From: Sediminicola sp. YIK13
Lineage (GTDB): Bacteria; Bacteroidota; Bacteroidia; Flavobacteriales; Flavobacteriaceae
Reading direction: 5' to 3'
NCBI RefSeq assembly: GCF_001430825.1
Contig: NZ_CP010535.1
Location: 1,592,501 to 1,656,500, forward strand
DNA: 64,000 nt
The notes below the pieces were generated by a model that was given only the letters and a program-made list of their open reading frames with translations, did no database searches and was not told the origin of the DNA. Of the stretch, positions 42,708-50,594 are shown piece after piece. The first letter of the stretch is position 1, and every line of letters starts with the position of its first letter. A program made the translations under genes and the position numbers.

Positions 42708-45227
42708 ATGAAAAAAGTATTACTCCTCCTTTTCGTGGCTCTTATTCAATTTACAACGGCTCAAGAATCACTAGACCTCAACTATTATTTACCCCAGAAC
42801 ATCACATATGATCCAAGTATTCCAAAGCCTGTGGATGTTATAGGCCATGAAGTTGGAGAATGGCATGTAACCCATGACAAGCTTATGTTCTATATGCAGA
42901 CCTTGGCCAAGGCCAGTGACCGCATCACCATTGAAAATAGGGGTGAGACCTATGAGGGCAGACCCATATTATTACTTACGGTAACCTCCCCAAAAAATCA
43001 CGCTAATTTAGAACAGATCAGGCAGGCACATATTGCTCTTACCGATAACAACGGAAACAGTGCCGCTTTGGACGATATGCCCATCGTGGTGTACCAGGGC
43101 TTCTCAATCCATGGGAATGAACCTAGTGGCGCCAATGCCGGACTTGCATATGCCTATTATTTGGCAGCTGCGCAAGGACCAGCTATTGAAGAATTATTGG
43201 ATCAGGAAATAATATTGATGGATCCTTCTTTTAATCCGGACGGGTTGCAACGTTTTGCCTATTGGGCCAACACCAATAAGAGTAAAAACTTAAATCCCGA
43301 TGGAAACGAAAGGGAATACCACGAAGTTTGGCCCGGAGGACGGACCAACCACTATTGGTTTGATATGAACAGGGATTGGTTGCCTGTACAATTGCCAGAA
43401 AGTCGGGCACGAATAGAATCATTTCACAAATGGATGCCCAATATCCTTACGGACCACCATGAAATGGGTACGAACTCTTCTTTCTTCTTTCAACCAGGGG
43501 AGCCTACACGGGTGCATCCACTGACACCAAAGATCAACCAAGAACTTACTGCAGAGATTGGATCATACCATGCAAAAGCGCTTGATAAAATAGGGTCCTT
43601 CTACTACTCGGAGGAGAATTACGACGATTACTATTATGGAAAAGGTTCTACCTACCCAGATGTACAAGGAAGCATAGGAATTTTGTTTGAACAGGGAAGC
43701 TCTAGAGGACATATCCAAGAAAGTGAAAATGGCTTATTGACCTTTCCATTCACCATTCGCAATCAATTTTCCACTGCCCTCTCAACCATTGAGGCAGCCA
43801 AAAATATGCGAACTAAAATTCTTTCTTATCAAAGGGACTTTTATAAGGATACAAGAGCAAATGCTGCAAAAAGCAAAACCAAGGCCATTGTTTTTGGCGA
43901 TAGCAAGGATGCCAATAAAACTTGGCATTTGGCAGAAATCCTAAACAGACAGAAAATAAAATTCCATGAGTTGTCCAGCGATGCGACCATCAACGGGATT
44001 TCTTATAAAAAAGGAAACAGTTATGTTATTCCTATGGAACAAAAGAACAATAGATTGATACAGGCAATGTTTGAAAAACGTACGAGTTTCACGGACAGTC
44101 TGTTTTACGACATATCGGGATGGACCTTTCCCATGGCATTTAATGTAGATTATTCTGAATTGGGAACCCTAGGTAATGCCGGTCCTGAAGTCACCGATTT
44201 GGAGCCCTTATCAGGTGGTACGGATGCGATGAGCAACTACGCCTATTTGTTCGAGTGGCATGAATATTATACCCCTAAAGCGCTAAATACCATCTTGAAC
44301 AAAGGCATCAGGGCCAAAGTAGCCAAATCTCCTTTTACCTTGGAAGGCAAGCAATACGATTACGGAACCATTATGGTACCGGTTCAAAACCAAGAAATGG
44401 ACGCAAAGGCCTTGTATGCCTTTTTGGGCCAAGTAGCCAAAGAAAGTAGAATTAAAATAACCGGAGTGGGCACAGGTCTCACCAGGGGTATTGATTTGGG
44501 GAGCAACGACTTTGATCCTATCAAGAAGCAAGAAGTAGCCATTTTGGTCGGTAATGGGACTTCGTCCTATGACGCAGGTGAAATATGGCATTTGTTCGAT
44601 CAGCGCTATGATATGAAAATTACCAAAATTGACACTGATTATTTCAATAGAGCAGATTTGAGCAGATATACCGCCATTATTGTTCCGAGTTCACGTGGAA
44701 GTTTGGATAAAAAAATTGCAGAAAAATTAAAAGGATGGGTTAATAGCGGAGGTACCGTTATTGGCTATAAAAATAGTGTCGAATGGTTCAACAAGAATGA
44801 ACTTACCAAATTAACGTTTAAAAAAGATACGTTGGTGGCCAAAAATATATCCTTTGAACAAAGAGAAAAATTCTTTGGGGCCCAAGAAACGGGCGGGGCT
44901 ATTTTTGAAACCAGATTGGATCGCTCCCACCCCATTAATTTTGGCTATCAAAATAATACCTTACCCATGTTCAGGGATACCAATGTTTATATAGAACCTT
45001 CAAAGGACAGTTACAAAAACCCTATACAATACACGAACAACCCCATGTTGAGTGGTTATATATCCGAAGAAAACCTAGAGCTACTTAAAAATAGTGTCCC
45101 CTTTCAAGTCGATAGGATGGGTAAAGGAAGAGTCATTGTATTTACTGACAACACCAATTTTAGGGCATTTTGGTATGGAACCAATAAGTTACTGATGAAT
45201 GCCATTTTCTTTGGTCAGAGCATGTAA
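42708..45227 (+). CDS. Secreted M14-family zinc carboxypeptidase, large form
   Basis: An 839-residue secreted metallopeptidase with a signal peptide (MKKVLLLLFVALIQFTTAQ). The M14 domain occupies about residues 60-370: the zinc-binding HGNEPSG (H135, E138), LTDHHEMG as the third ligand region, and ILFEQGSSRG with the catalytic Glu. A second domain (about 380-839) has a Rossmann-like part resembling DJ-1/glutamine amidotransferase (IVPSSRGSLDKKIAEKLKGWVNSGGTVIGYKNS). This long form is widespread in Bacteroidota and presumably degrades peptides outside the cytosol. Substrate specificity is unknown. Confidence 0.88.
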   Translation: MKKVLLLLFVALIQFTTAQESLDLNYYLPQNITYDPSIPKPVDVIGHEVGEWHVTHDKLMFYMQTLAKASDRITIENRGETYEGRPILLLTVTSPKNHANLEQIRQAHIALTDNNGNSAALDDMPIVVYQGFSIHGNEPSGANAGLAYAYYLAAAQGPAIEELLDQEIILMDPSFNPDGLQRFAYWANTNKSKNLNPDGNEREYHEVWPGGRTNHYWFDMNRDWLPVQLPESRARIESFHKWMPNILTDHHEMGTNSSFFFQPGEPTRVHPLTPKINQELTAEIGSYHAKALDKIGSFYYSEENYDDYYYGKGSTYPDVQGSIGILFEQGSSRGHIQESENGLLTFPFTIRNQFSTALSTIEAAKNMRTKILSYQRDFYKDTRANAAKSKTKAIVFGDSKDANKTWHLAEILNRQKIKFHELSSDATINGISYKKGNSYVIPMEQKNNRLIQAMFEKRTSFTDSLFYDISGWTFPMAFNVDYSELGTLGNAGPEVTDLEPLSGGTDAMSNYAYLFEWHEYYTPKALNTILNKGIRAKVAKSPFTLEGKQYDYGTIMVPVQNQEMDAKALYAFLGQVAKESRIKITGVGTGLTRGIDLGSNDFDPIKKQEVAILVGNGTSSYDAGEIWHLFDQRYDMKITKIDTDYFNRADLSRYTAIIVPSSRGSLDKKIAEKLKGWVNSGGTVIGYKNSVEWFNKNELTKLTFKKDTLVAKNISFEQREKFFGAQETGGAIFETRLDRSHPINFGYQNNTLPMFRDTNVYIEPSKDSYKNPIQYTNNPMLSGYISEENLELLKNSVPFQVDRMGKGRVIVFTDNTNFRAFWYGTNKLLMNAIFFGQSM

Positions 45228-45249
45228 CTAAATGCTTTTATAAGCTATA

Positions 45250-45291
45250 AAGCATCCACTAAAGTTGTTTACACTTAGTGGATGCTTTTTT
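45250..45291 (+). terminator. Terminator after the M14 gene
   Basis: AAGCATCCACTAA and TTAGTGGATGCTT with a 12-base loop, followed by T. Confidence 0.85.
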
Positions 45292-45293
45292 CA

Positions 45294-45632
45294 TTAAGAT
45301 ACTTTAAGTCCGTTAGGGACTCCGCTTCCCGGCTGCAACAAGATTACATCTTCTCCTTCTACGGCTCCCAATACCAAGCATTCGCTCATAAAATTTGCTA
45401 TCTGCTTTTTGGGAAAATTAATCACAGCAACAATTTGACGCCCTAAGAGATCACTCTTTTGATATCGTTTGGTTATCTGGGCCGACGTCTTTTTAATACC
45501 AATATCCTTCCCAAAATCTATGTGTAATTGATAGGCCGGCTTTCTTGCCTCTGGAAAATCAAGTACTTCTAAAATAGTTCCTACCCTCATATCCACTTTT
45601 GTGAATTCGGGCCAGGTAAGGGTTTCGTTCAT
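45294..45632 (-). CDS. csaA: CsaA-type tRNA-binding domain protein
   Basis: A 112-residue dimeric OB-fold protein of the CsaA/Trbp111 type: WPEFTKVDMRVGTILEVLDFPEARKPAYQLHIDFG, the Lys-rich IKKTSAQITKRYQ, and GAVEGEDVILLQPGSGVPNG. Bacillus CsaA is a secretion-related chaperone that binds preproteins and perhaps tRNA. It overlaps the upstream small gene by 4 bp (ATGA), so the two are translationally coupled on the minus strand. Confidence 0.88.
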   Translation of the reverse strand: MNETLTWPEFTKVDMRVGTILEVLDFPEARKPAYQLHIDFGKDIGIKKTSAQITKRYQKSDLLGRQIVAVINFPKKQIANFMSECLVLGAVEGEDVILLQPGSGVPNGLKVS

Positions 45633-45934
45633 GCTTTTATCTTTAGTTTTTTCATCATCTCATCGGATATATTTCCGGAATAGGCCCCATAGGCGTCCAA
45701 AAGCAATCCTTTTTCCCCATGGGAAGTTTCAATAACGTATAGTATCACATTATCATCGGGGTTACTCTCTCCTTCAAATCGATAATATTTTACCACATTC
45801 AAATCCGAGGCAGGATGAGTTTTTTTCTTGTTCTTGTTCTCAACACCTGCATCACAAAGATTAAAATCTTCTGTATAACCTTCCTGTTGCAAAGCACTGA
45901 TAGCTTCAGATAATGATGTGTATGACCTATCCAT
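45629..45934 (-). CDS. Small hypothetical protein
   Basis: A 101-residue cytosolic protein with an N-terminal helix (LSEAISALQQEGYTEDFNL), then strands with YYRFEGESNPDDNVILYVIETSHGEKGLLLDAYG. Similar flavobacterial proteins are often labelled phosphoribosylpyrophosphate synthetase, but it is far too short and lacks the PRPP motif DDDMVDTAGT-like loop. I do not assign a function. It is joined to csaA by a 4-bp overlap, so the pair is conserved as an operon. Confidence 0.7.
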   Translation of the reverse strand: MDRSYTSLSEAISALQQEGYTEDFNLCDAGVENKNKKKTHPASDLNVVKYYRFEGESNPDDNVILYVIETSHGEKGLLLDAYGAYSGNISDEMMKKLKIKA

Positions 45935-46106
45935 GGCCTTTTGTTTTTGAGATACTATAAATTACTACTTGTTTAGGTAAAAACCAACATATTTTTTAAA
46001 GTCTTTCTACTTGATATACATTTTATTAACGCTCTTGGATTGGATAAAAAATCAATTTCTTGTAACTTTAAGCTATCAAAGTCTTGAACCGATTTAAAAA
46101 ATTAAC

Positions 46107-46664
46107 ATGTCCAATACACCAAGTAACATGCTGCCCTTGGGCACACTTGCCCCTTCCTTTTCTCTTTTGGATACTACATCCCAAGAAAAAAGGAACCTTG
46201 CCAAATTAAAAGGTAAAAAAGGTACTTTGATCATGTTTATCTGCAATCACTGTCCTTTTGTGATCCATGTCATCGAAACAGTGAGCAGGTTAGCCGAAGA
46301 ATACCAAAAAAAAGGTATTCAAACCATAGCCATATCCAGTAATGATATTATTAATTACCCTCAGGATGCACCAGGTCTTATGACAAAATTTGCGGAAAGA
46401 TTCGATTTTTCCTTTCCCTATCTCTATGACGAAAAACAAGAGGTTGCAAAGGCCTACCAGGCGGCATGCACCCCCGATTTCTATTTGTTCGATGAAAATT
46501 TGGAACTGGTGTATAGGGGACAACTGGATGATTCCCGTCCGGGCAATGGAATTCCGGTAACTGGCAAGGACCTAAAAAATGCAATGGATCAATTAGTGGG
46601 TGGTGAGAAAATTTCAACCCAGCAAAAACCAAGTATGGGCTGCAATATCAAATGGAAATCCTAG
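46107..46664 (+). CDS. Thioredoxin-fold redoxin (CNHC)
   Basis: A 185-residue protein of the AhpC/TSA-redoxin group: LGTLAPSFSLLDTTSQEKRNL, then FICNHCPFVIHVIETVSRLA (C46, C49), and YLYDEKQEVAKAYQAACTPDFYLFDE with the conserved cis-Pro. No signal peptide is visible, so it acts in the cytosol. The CNHCPFV motif defines a well-known thioredoxin-family branch whose targets are not defined. A 172-bp gap precedes it, with TAACTTTA (one base off the -7 consensus) near 46065. Confidence 0.87.
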   Translation: MSNTPSNMLPLGTLAPSFSLLDTTSQEKRNLAKLKGKKGTLIMFICNHCPFVIHVIETVSRLAEEYQKKGIQTIAISSNDIINYPQDAPGLMTKFAERFDFSFPYLYDEKQEVAKAYQAACTPDFYLFDENLELVYRGQLDDSRPGNGIPVTGKDLKNAMDQLVGGEKISTQQKPSMGCNIKWKS

Positions 46665-46682
46665 TCCATAAATTCCTAGGAT
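46658..46682. repeat. Inverted repeat between convergent genes
   Basis: ATCCTAG and CTAGGAT with an 11-base loop, overlapping the stop codon of the redoxin gene. There is no T-run, so it would be a weak terminator at best. Confidence 0.35.
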
Positions 46683-46691
46683 AGAATAAAC

Positions 46692-47240
46692 TCATGACCT
46701 CCAGCCCTTTCGTTTAATTAGATTTTCTATATGTGCCAGATGATGGCTACCATGCCAGGCGTACTTTCCAATATTCTGAGCTACTGTTACGGGCACATTT
46801 CCATCCGGATGAATATAAACCCTTTCTAGATCTAAAGGAGATAATCCCTTGAGCATATATACCAATTTGCCATGTAGGGCCTTCATATAATCCAATGATA
46901 GCCCAATAGGTCCGGTCTGGGCATCTTTAAGTTCGGACCAATCCTTTTCCTCATAAGCTTTAATTAAAGGCCTATCTTCGGTCAGCGCCCATTTAAAACG
47001 CGTATAACTATGGTGATGGCTGTCCGCAATATGATGTATCAATTGTCGCAAGGTCCATCCTTCAGGGCGATAAGGCGTTTCCAATTGTTGATCCGATAGA
47101 TCCTTTACCAAATTCTCTAAACGCAGTGGCAAGTGTTCCAGGGTGCTTATCCATTCCTTTATATGTGCCTCTGTAATAACAGTTGGCAATGTCATATGCC
47201 CGATAGGGTAACGCAACTGCTCCATTTCCGATTCTTCCAT
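46692..47240 (-). CDS. DinB-fold metal-dependent protein, YfiT family
   Basis: A 182-residue four-helix-bundle protein of the YfiT/DinB superfamily (bacillithiol-type transferases). The metal-binding histidines are in LIHHIADSHHHSYTRFKWAL (about residues 65-85) and WHGSHHLAHI (about 160-170). Flavobacteriaceae are not known by me to make bacillithiol with certainty, so the annotation as bacillithiol S-transferase is only by homology. It is convergent with the redoxin gene. Confidence 0.85.
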   Translation of the reverse strand: MEESEMEQLRYPIGHMTLPTVITEAHIKEWISTLEHLPLRLENLVKDLSDQQLETPYRPEGWTLRQLIHHIADSHHHSYTRFKWALTEDRPLIKAYEEKDWSELKDAQTGPIGLSLDYMKALHGKLVYMLKGLSPLDLERVYIHPDGNVPVTVAQNIGKYAWHGSHHLAHIENLIKRKGWRS

Positions 47241-47393
47241 AGTTTAAAAATAAAGAAACTAATCTTAAAAAGGAATCATAGAAAAAACAAATGTTGCCCG
47301 TAAAATTTAATACTATTTTAACCCAAATAATAATTTGAATACCAAGTAATCTACTAATTTTATAGGATAATACTAACTTTAAATATAAATTAT

Positions 47394-48032
47394 ATGGCCA
47401 CTATACGATTAGGAGATATTGCACCAGATTTTACGGCAGACAGTTCGCAGGGAATGATAAATTTATATGACTATTTAGGAGATGGATGGGGTATACTTTT
47501 TTCCCATCCGGCTGACTTCACCCCTGTTTGTACCACAGAACTAGGTACGGCTTCCAAGTTTAAGGATGAATTTGACAAACGGAATGTAAAAATGTTGGCA
47601 CTAAGTGTAGATGGCACGGAGTCCCATGCCGAATGGATCAAGGATATCAATGAGGTCCAGGATACCACTGTTAACTTCCCCATCATAGCCGATGAGGACA
47701 AAAAGGTCTCCAAACTTTATGATATGATCCATCCAAATGCGGACGACAATTTAACGGTAAGATCGGTTTATATAATTGCCCCGGATAAAACAGTAAAATT
47801 AATGATTACCTACCCCGCTTCAACCGGAAGAAATTTCCATGAACTTTTACGTGTCATAGATTCCTTGCAGCTTACAGCCTACCACAAGGTAGCCACCCCG
47901 GCAAATTGGGAGCATGGTGATGATGTGGTGGTCAGCCCTTCAATAACAACGGCAGATGCGGTAAATATATTCCCAAAAGGCGTAGTGGAGGTAAAACCCT
48001 ACTTAAGGATGACCCCTCAGCCCAATATTTAA
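47394..48032 (+). CDS. Peroxiredoxin, 1-Cys Prx6-like
   Basis: A 212-residue peroxide reductase. The peroxidatic Cys is C46 in HPADFTPVCTTELG; no resolving Cys at the usual 2-Cys position is seen, which points to the 1-Cys Prx6 type. The conserved Arg in the active site lies in VRSVYIIAPDKTVKLMITYPASTGRNFHELLRVIDSLQL. The length fits Prx6. A perfect terminator follows. Confidence 0.93.
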   Translation: MATIRLGDIAPDFTADSSQGMINLYDYLGDGWGILFSHPADFTPVCTTELGTASKFKDEFDKRNVKMLALSVDGTESHAEWIKDINEVQDTTVNFPIIADEDKKVSKLYDMIHPNADDNLTVRSVYIIAPDKTVKLMITYPASTGRNFHELLRVIDSLQLTAYHKVATPANWEHGDDVVVSPSITTADAVNIFPKGVVEVKPYLRMTPQPNI

Positions 48033-48096
48033 GGGTTCCAAGCCTTTTCTGTCTGCATATTATCCAAGTTTCGAAAAGCATAAAAGCAAATTTGTT

Positions 48097-48130
48097 ACCT
48101 CCTAATTAAATTAGATTAGGAGGTTTTTTT
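48097..48130 (+). terminator. Terminator after the peroxiredoxin gene
   Basis: ACCTCCTAAT, eight bases, ATTAGGAGGT and a run of seven T. Confidence 0.9.
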
Positions 48131-48286
48131 ATGATCTGGATGCTCGCTTCGCAAATTCTTCAAAAGCCAATGGTCAAAAAATCATAAATACCCATTTACT
48201 ATACAATTAGAATATAATATTGTGCAATTACAAAGGTTCTATATAGCATTAATATTGGGGTAGGTATTTTTAGGGGAAATAATAAA

Positions 48287-48294
48287 TATATTTG
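48287..48294 (+). promoter_or_regulatory. -7 element of the tRNA-dihydrouridine synthase gene
   Basis: TATATTTG, 16 bases before the ATG at 48311. The nearest TTG (48255-48257) is 29 bases upstream, too far for a standard pair. Confidence 0.45.
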
Positions 48295-48310
48295 CAGCAG
48301 GTAACGACAT

Positions 48311-49273
48311 ATGAACTGCACTCTTCTTTCTTCCCCCTTACAAGGTTTTACGGACTTCAAATTTCGAAATGCTTTTAACCACTATTTTGGCGGTATTGAT
48401 ACCTTTTATGCCCCATATATAAGACTAGATGGAAAACTGCTCATAAAATCTTCATACCAACGAGACCTGCAACCAGAGAACAACAACACCTTAGAGGTTA
48501 TACCACAGGTAATGACCAATGATGTGGATGAATTCCTATTTGTGGTGAAATACGTTGAGGGATTGGGCTACAAGGAATTAAATTGGAATTTAGGGTGTCC
48601 ATATCCTATGGTTACCAAAAGGGGTATGGGATCTGGTTTAATTAGTGATGCTGAAAAAATAAACTCCATATTGGAGAGGGTACATTCAGAAACAGATATA
48701 ATTGTATCTATGAAAATGAGGATGGGTTATGAAAACAGTGAGGAAATTCTTGAAGTACTTCCTAAGTTGGATACCTATCCACTCAAAAACATTGCGATTC
48801 ACGCCCGTATTGGAAAACAGCTCTATAAAGGCGGGGTTGATCTTGAAGCTTTCCAGCGATGTTTGGACCAAAGCCATCATAAAATATATTACAATGGGGA
48901 TATAACCTCGGTAGCGGTCTTTAGGGAAATGCAGGAAAGGTTTCCAATGATAGACCATTGGATGATTGGAAGAGGGCTGATTGCAGATCCTTTTTTACCG
49001 CAGATGATAAAGGACAATAGCACCGTCTATCCAGATAACAGACTGGATATTTTCAGCGAATTCCACGATACTATTTTTACCGCCTATGATTTAGCATTGT
49101 CGGGGCCTACTCCAATTCGAATGAAAATGCTTGGCTTTTGGGAATATTTCAGTCAATCTTTTTCCAATCCTCAAAAGGTCTATAAAAAGATCAAAAAGGC
49201 AAAAGATGTTGCGGCCTACAAGGCTGCAGTTAAAGAAATCCTACATATGGAACGCCAATTCAATAGGGGTTAA
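48311..49273 (+). CDS. tRNA-dihydrouridine synthase
   Basis: FMN enzyme that reduces uridine in the D-loop of tRNAs. The 320-residue TIM-barrel protein has the N-terminal LLSSPLQGFTDFKFR, the catalytic Cys loop LNWNLGCPYPMVTKRGMGSGLI, the conserved SMKMRMGYE, IHARIGKQLYKGGVD and the phosphate site YYNGDITSV and IGRGLIADP. It has the features of the single DUS typical of this group, so a dusB-like name is not asserted. It is followed 22 bp later by the VF530 gene. Confidence 0.9.
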   Translation: MNCTLLSSPLQGFTDFKFRNAFNHYFGGIDTFYAPYIRLDGKLLIKSSYQRDLQPENNNTLEVIPQVMTNDVDEFLFVVKYVEGLGYKELNWNLGCPYPMVTKRGMGSGLISDAEKINSILERVHSETDIIVSMKMRMGYENSEEILEVLPKLDTYPLKNIAIHARIGKQLYKGGVDLEAFQRCLDQSHHKIYYNGDITSVAVFREMQERFPMIDHWMIGRGLIADPFLPQMIKDNSTVYPDNRLDIFSEFHDTIFTAYDLALSGPTPIRMKMLGFWEYFSQSFSNPQKVYKKIKKAKDVAAYKAAVKEILHMERQFNRG

Positions 49274-49295
49274 CTAACTATTATTATATTAGGTC

Positions 49296-49547
49296 ATGGA
49301 AGAGAAGAAAAAAGATGAAGAGGTCAGAAATAATCAGGCAAATAATCCGCTACATGGAATAAAATTGGCAGACATCTTGGATCATTTGGTCGCGGAATAC
49401 GGGTGGTTCGATTTAGGTAAAAGAATCAATATCAAGTGTTTCACTAACGACCCCTCCATAAAATCGAGCCTAAAATTCTTAAGAAAGACCCCATGGGCAA
49501 GGGAAAAAGTAGAAAATCTATATCTCTATTCAAAAAAAAATAGATAG
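49296..49547 (+). CDS. VF530 family DNA-binding protein
   Basis: An 83-residue protein of the VF530 family (DUF2132), DNA-binding in Vibrio fischeri. The core [58 protein letters not shown] is almost the whole family domain (given here only as landmarks: [30 protein letters not shown]). The N-terminal 15 residues are a charged extension. Function beyond DNA binding is not known. Confidence 0.85.
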   Translation: MEEKKKDEEVRNNQANNPLHGIKLADILDHLVAEYGWFDLGKRINIKCFTNDPSIKSSLKFLRKTPWAREKVENLYLYSKKNR

Positions 49548-49695
49548 GTTAAAAATTATGGAATTTAGTGTTCAACCTAGTAATTATAAAGGATGGGGAC
49601 CAAATTTAATAGATTATTTTCCAATTTCAGCTCCAATATTCTACAAGGTTTTAATATAAATACCTCAAAAACAAATGATTTAAAATATTTAATCA

Positions 49696-49703
49696 TACAT
49701 TTG
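49696..49703 (+). promoter_or_regulatory. -7 element of the cold-shock gene
   Basis: TACATTTG followed by TGCC, 30 bases before the ATG at 49733. The leader is AT-rich and only about 25 bases, so it lacks the long 5' untranslated region of Escherichia coli cspA. Confidence 0.5.
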
Positions 49704-49732
49704 TGCCATATTTAATTTTTTAATTTTTAGTA

Positions 49733-49924
49733 ATGAATAAAGGAACAGTAAAATTTTTCAACGACTCTAAAGGATTTGGTTTTATCGTTGAAGAAGGATC
49801 AAACAAAGAACACTTTGTACACATTTCAGGATTGATCGATGAGATTCGCGAAGGAGATGAAGTAGAATTCGAATTGGAACAAGGTAAAAAAGGATTGAAC
49901 GCAGTAAATGTAAAAGTAATTTAA
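49733..49924 (+). CDS. Cold-shock domain protein
   Basis: A 63-residue single OB-fold nucleic-acid-binding protein: GTVKFFNDSKGFGFI contains RNP1 (KGFGFI), and HFVHIS is RNP2. It acts as an RNA chaperone in the family. The short length is normal for flavobacterial Csp. It ends at a terminator and is probably monocistronic and strongly expressed. Confidence 0.95.
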   Translation: MNKGTVKFFNDSKGFGFIVEEGSNKEHFVHISGLIDEIREGDEVEFELEQGKKGLNAVNVKVI

Positions 49925-49958
49925 TACTTACTCTTTAACTTTTTATTGAAAGACTCAG

Positions 49959-49990
49959 AAGCCCGTTAATGCAAATTGACGGGCTTTTTT
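49959..49990 (+). terminator. Terminator after the cold-shock gene
   Basis: AAGCCCGTTAAT, two bases plus AA, ATTGACGGGCTT and T-run; one G-T pair in the stem. Confidence 0.87.
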
Positions 49991-50187
49991 ATGCGCTAAC
50001 CTTTCCCTTTACTATTTATTCCTTTTGAAGGTTATTGTTTATACTATCATGGACAATAATTTCACAGCCTTCTTTAATGATTACTTTCTAAATCATTAAA
50101 CATCTGAAATAAAACTACTTGAAACACCAAGTAGTTATTTTAACTAAAAAAATAGTAAAAAATCTATATTTTGATACGCAACCTATT
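49991..50187. other. Gene-free stretch with two perfect hairpins
   Basis: No gene larger than 16 codons is visible here. Hairpin 1: TTTAATGATT (50073-50082) and AATCATTAAA (50091-50100), 10 bp, 8-base loop. Hairpin 2: AACTACTTG (50113-50121) and CAAGTAGTT (50128-50136), 9 bp, 6-base loop. They lie upstream of the -7 element of the miniprotein pair and could be part of a small RNA, a leader or an operator. I see no homology to a known RNA family. Confidence 0.5.
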
Positions 50188-50195
50188 TATCTTTG
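50188..50195 (+). promoter_or_regulatory. -7 element of the miniprotein pair
   Basis: TATCTTTG followed by TGCC, the same TTTGTGCC ending as in the cold-shock promoter. It lies 45 bases before the first ATG. The -33 region is weak (TTG at 50171-50173, only 14 bases away). Confidence 0.5.
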
Positions 50196-50240
50196 TGCCA
50201 TCTAAAAGGATAATAACCTCCCCCAAATAAACAACCATAT

Positions 50241-50333
50241 ATGAGCACATTTTTCGGTATCCTATTATTATTGCTTGCAATTAATGCCCTGCTATTAGTT
50301 ATAAGCGTCAACAATGCCAAATCTAAAAAATAA
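50241..50333 (+). CDS. 30-residue single-pass membrane miniprotein 1
   Basis: Encodes MSTFFGILLLLLAINALLLV followed by ISVNNAKSKK. A single hydrophobic helix spans about residues 4-23, and the end is basic (NAKSKK), so the C-terminus should face the cytosol. I recognise no family. Support for coding: a second frame 74 bp downstream encodes a close paralogue (20 of 30 residues identical), and within the first 24 codons 13 of the 18 identical residues use a different synonymous codon, a pattern expected only under selection on the protein. A -7 element precedes it. No Shine-Dalgarno is seen. Confidence 0.75.
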   Translation: MSTFFGILLLLLAINALLLVISVNNAKSKK

Positions 50334-50407
50334 AAAAAGTAGGGTTTTTCTTCTTTTGGGTGTTACTTTAAAAACCGGCCTTTCCAAGACCACAAATATT
50401 TAAAGTA

Positions 50408-50500
50408 ATGGCTACATTTTTTGGCATATTATGTATACTTCTGGCAATAAACATTATACTGTTGATTATTAGTGTTAACCGCACTTCCAGTAAAATATAA
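50408..50500 (+). CDS. 30-residue single-pass membrane miniprotein 2
   Basis: Encodes MATFFGILCILLAINIILLI followed by ISVNRTSSKI. It is the same length as miniprotein 1 and shares the frame TFFGIL..LLAIN..LL.ISVN, with one membrane helix and a basic end. No clear -7 element lies in the 74-bp spacer, so both are probably on one transcript that ends in the hairpin right after the stop. Function unknown. Possible roles include a small partner of a respiratory or transport complex, or a hydrophobic type I toxin-like peptide; nothing here decides between them. Confidence 0.75.
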   Translation: MATFFGILCILLAINIILLIISVNRTSSKI

Positions 50501-50532
50501 AAGGGATACCAACGTATTGGCACCCCTTTTAT
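50499..50532 (+). terminator. Terminator after the miniprotein pair
   Basis: AAAAGGGATACCAA, loop CGTA, TTGGCACCCCTTTT: a 14-bp stem with two mismatches, starting at the stop codon of miniprotein 2. Confidence 0.75.
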
Positions 50533-50594
50533 TAATCCATTACCTAATAAATCAATCCCCTACAACATGATATTGGGAATTGAAAATACAGTCT

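Noticed and set aside
45629-45934. Annotation as phosphoribosylpyrophosphate synthetase
   Set aside because: 101 residues and no PRPP-binding motif; the label is probably propagated by error.
48131-48187. 18-codon frame after the peroxiredoxin terminator
   Set aside because: Starts directly after the T-run and has no promoter; likely chance.
49558-49659. 33-codon frame between VF530 and the cold-shock gene
   Set aside because: No promoter, no paralogue, no membrane or motif pattern; unlike the twin miniproteins nothing supports coding.
50049-50099. 16-codon frame that ends in a hairpin arm, leader-peptide like
   Set aside because: No run of a single amino acid and no terminator after it, so an attenuator is not supported; kept only as part of the hairpin finding.
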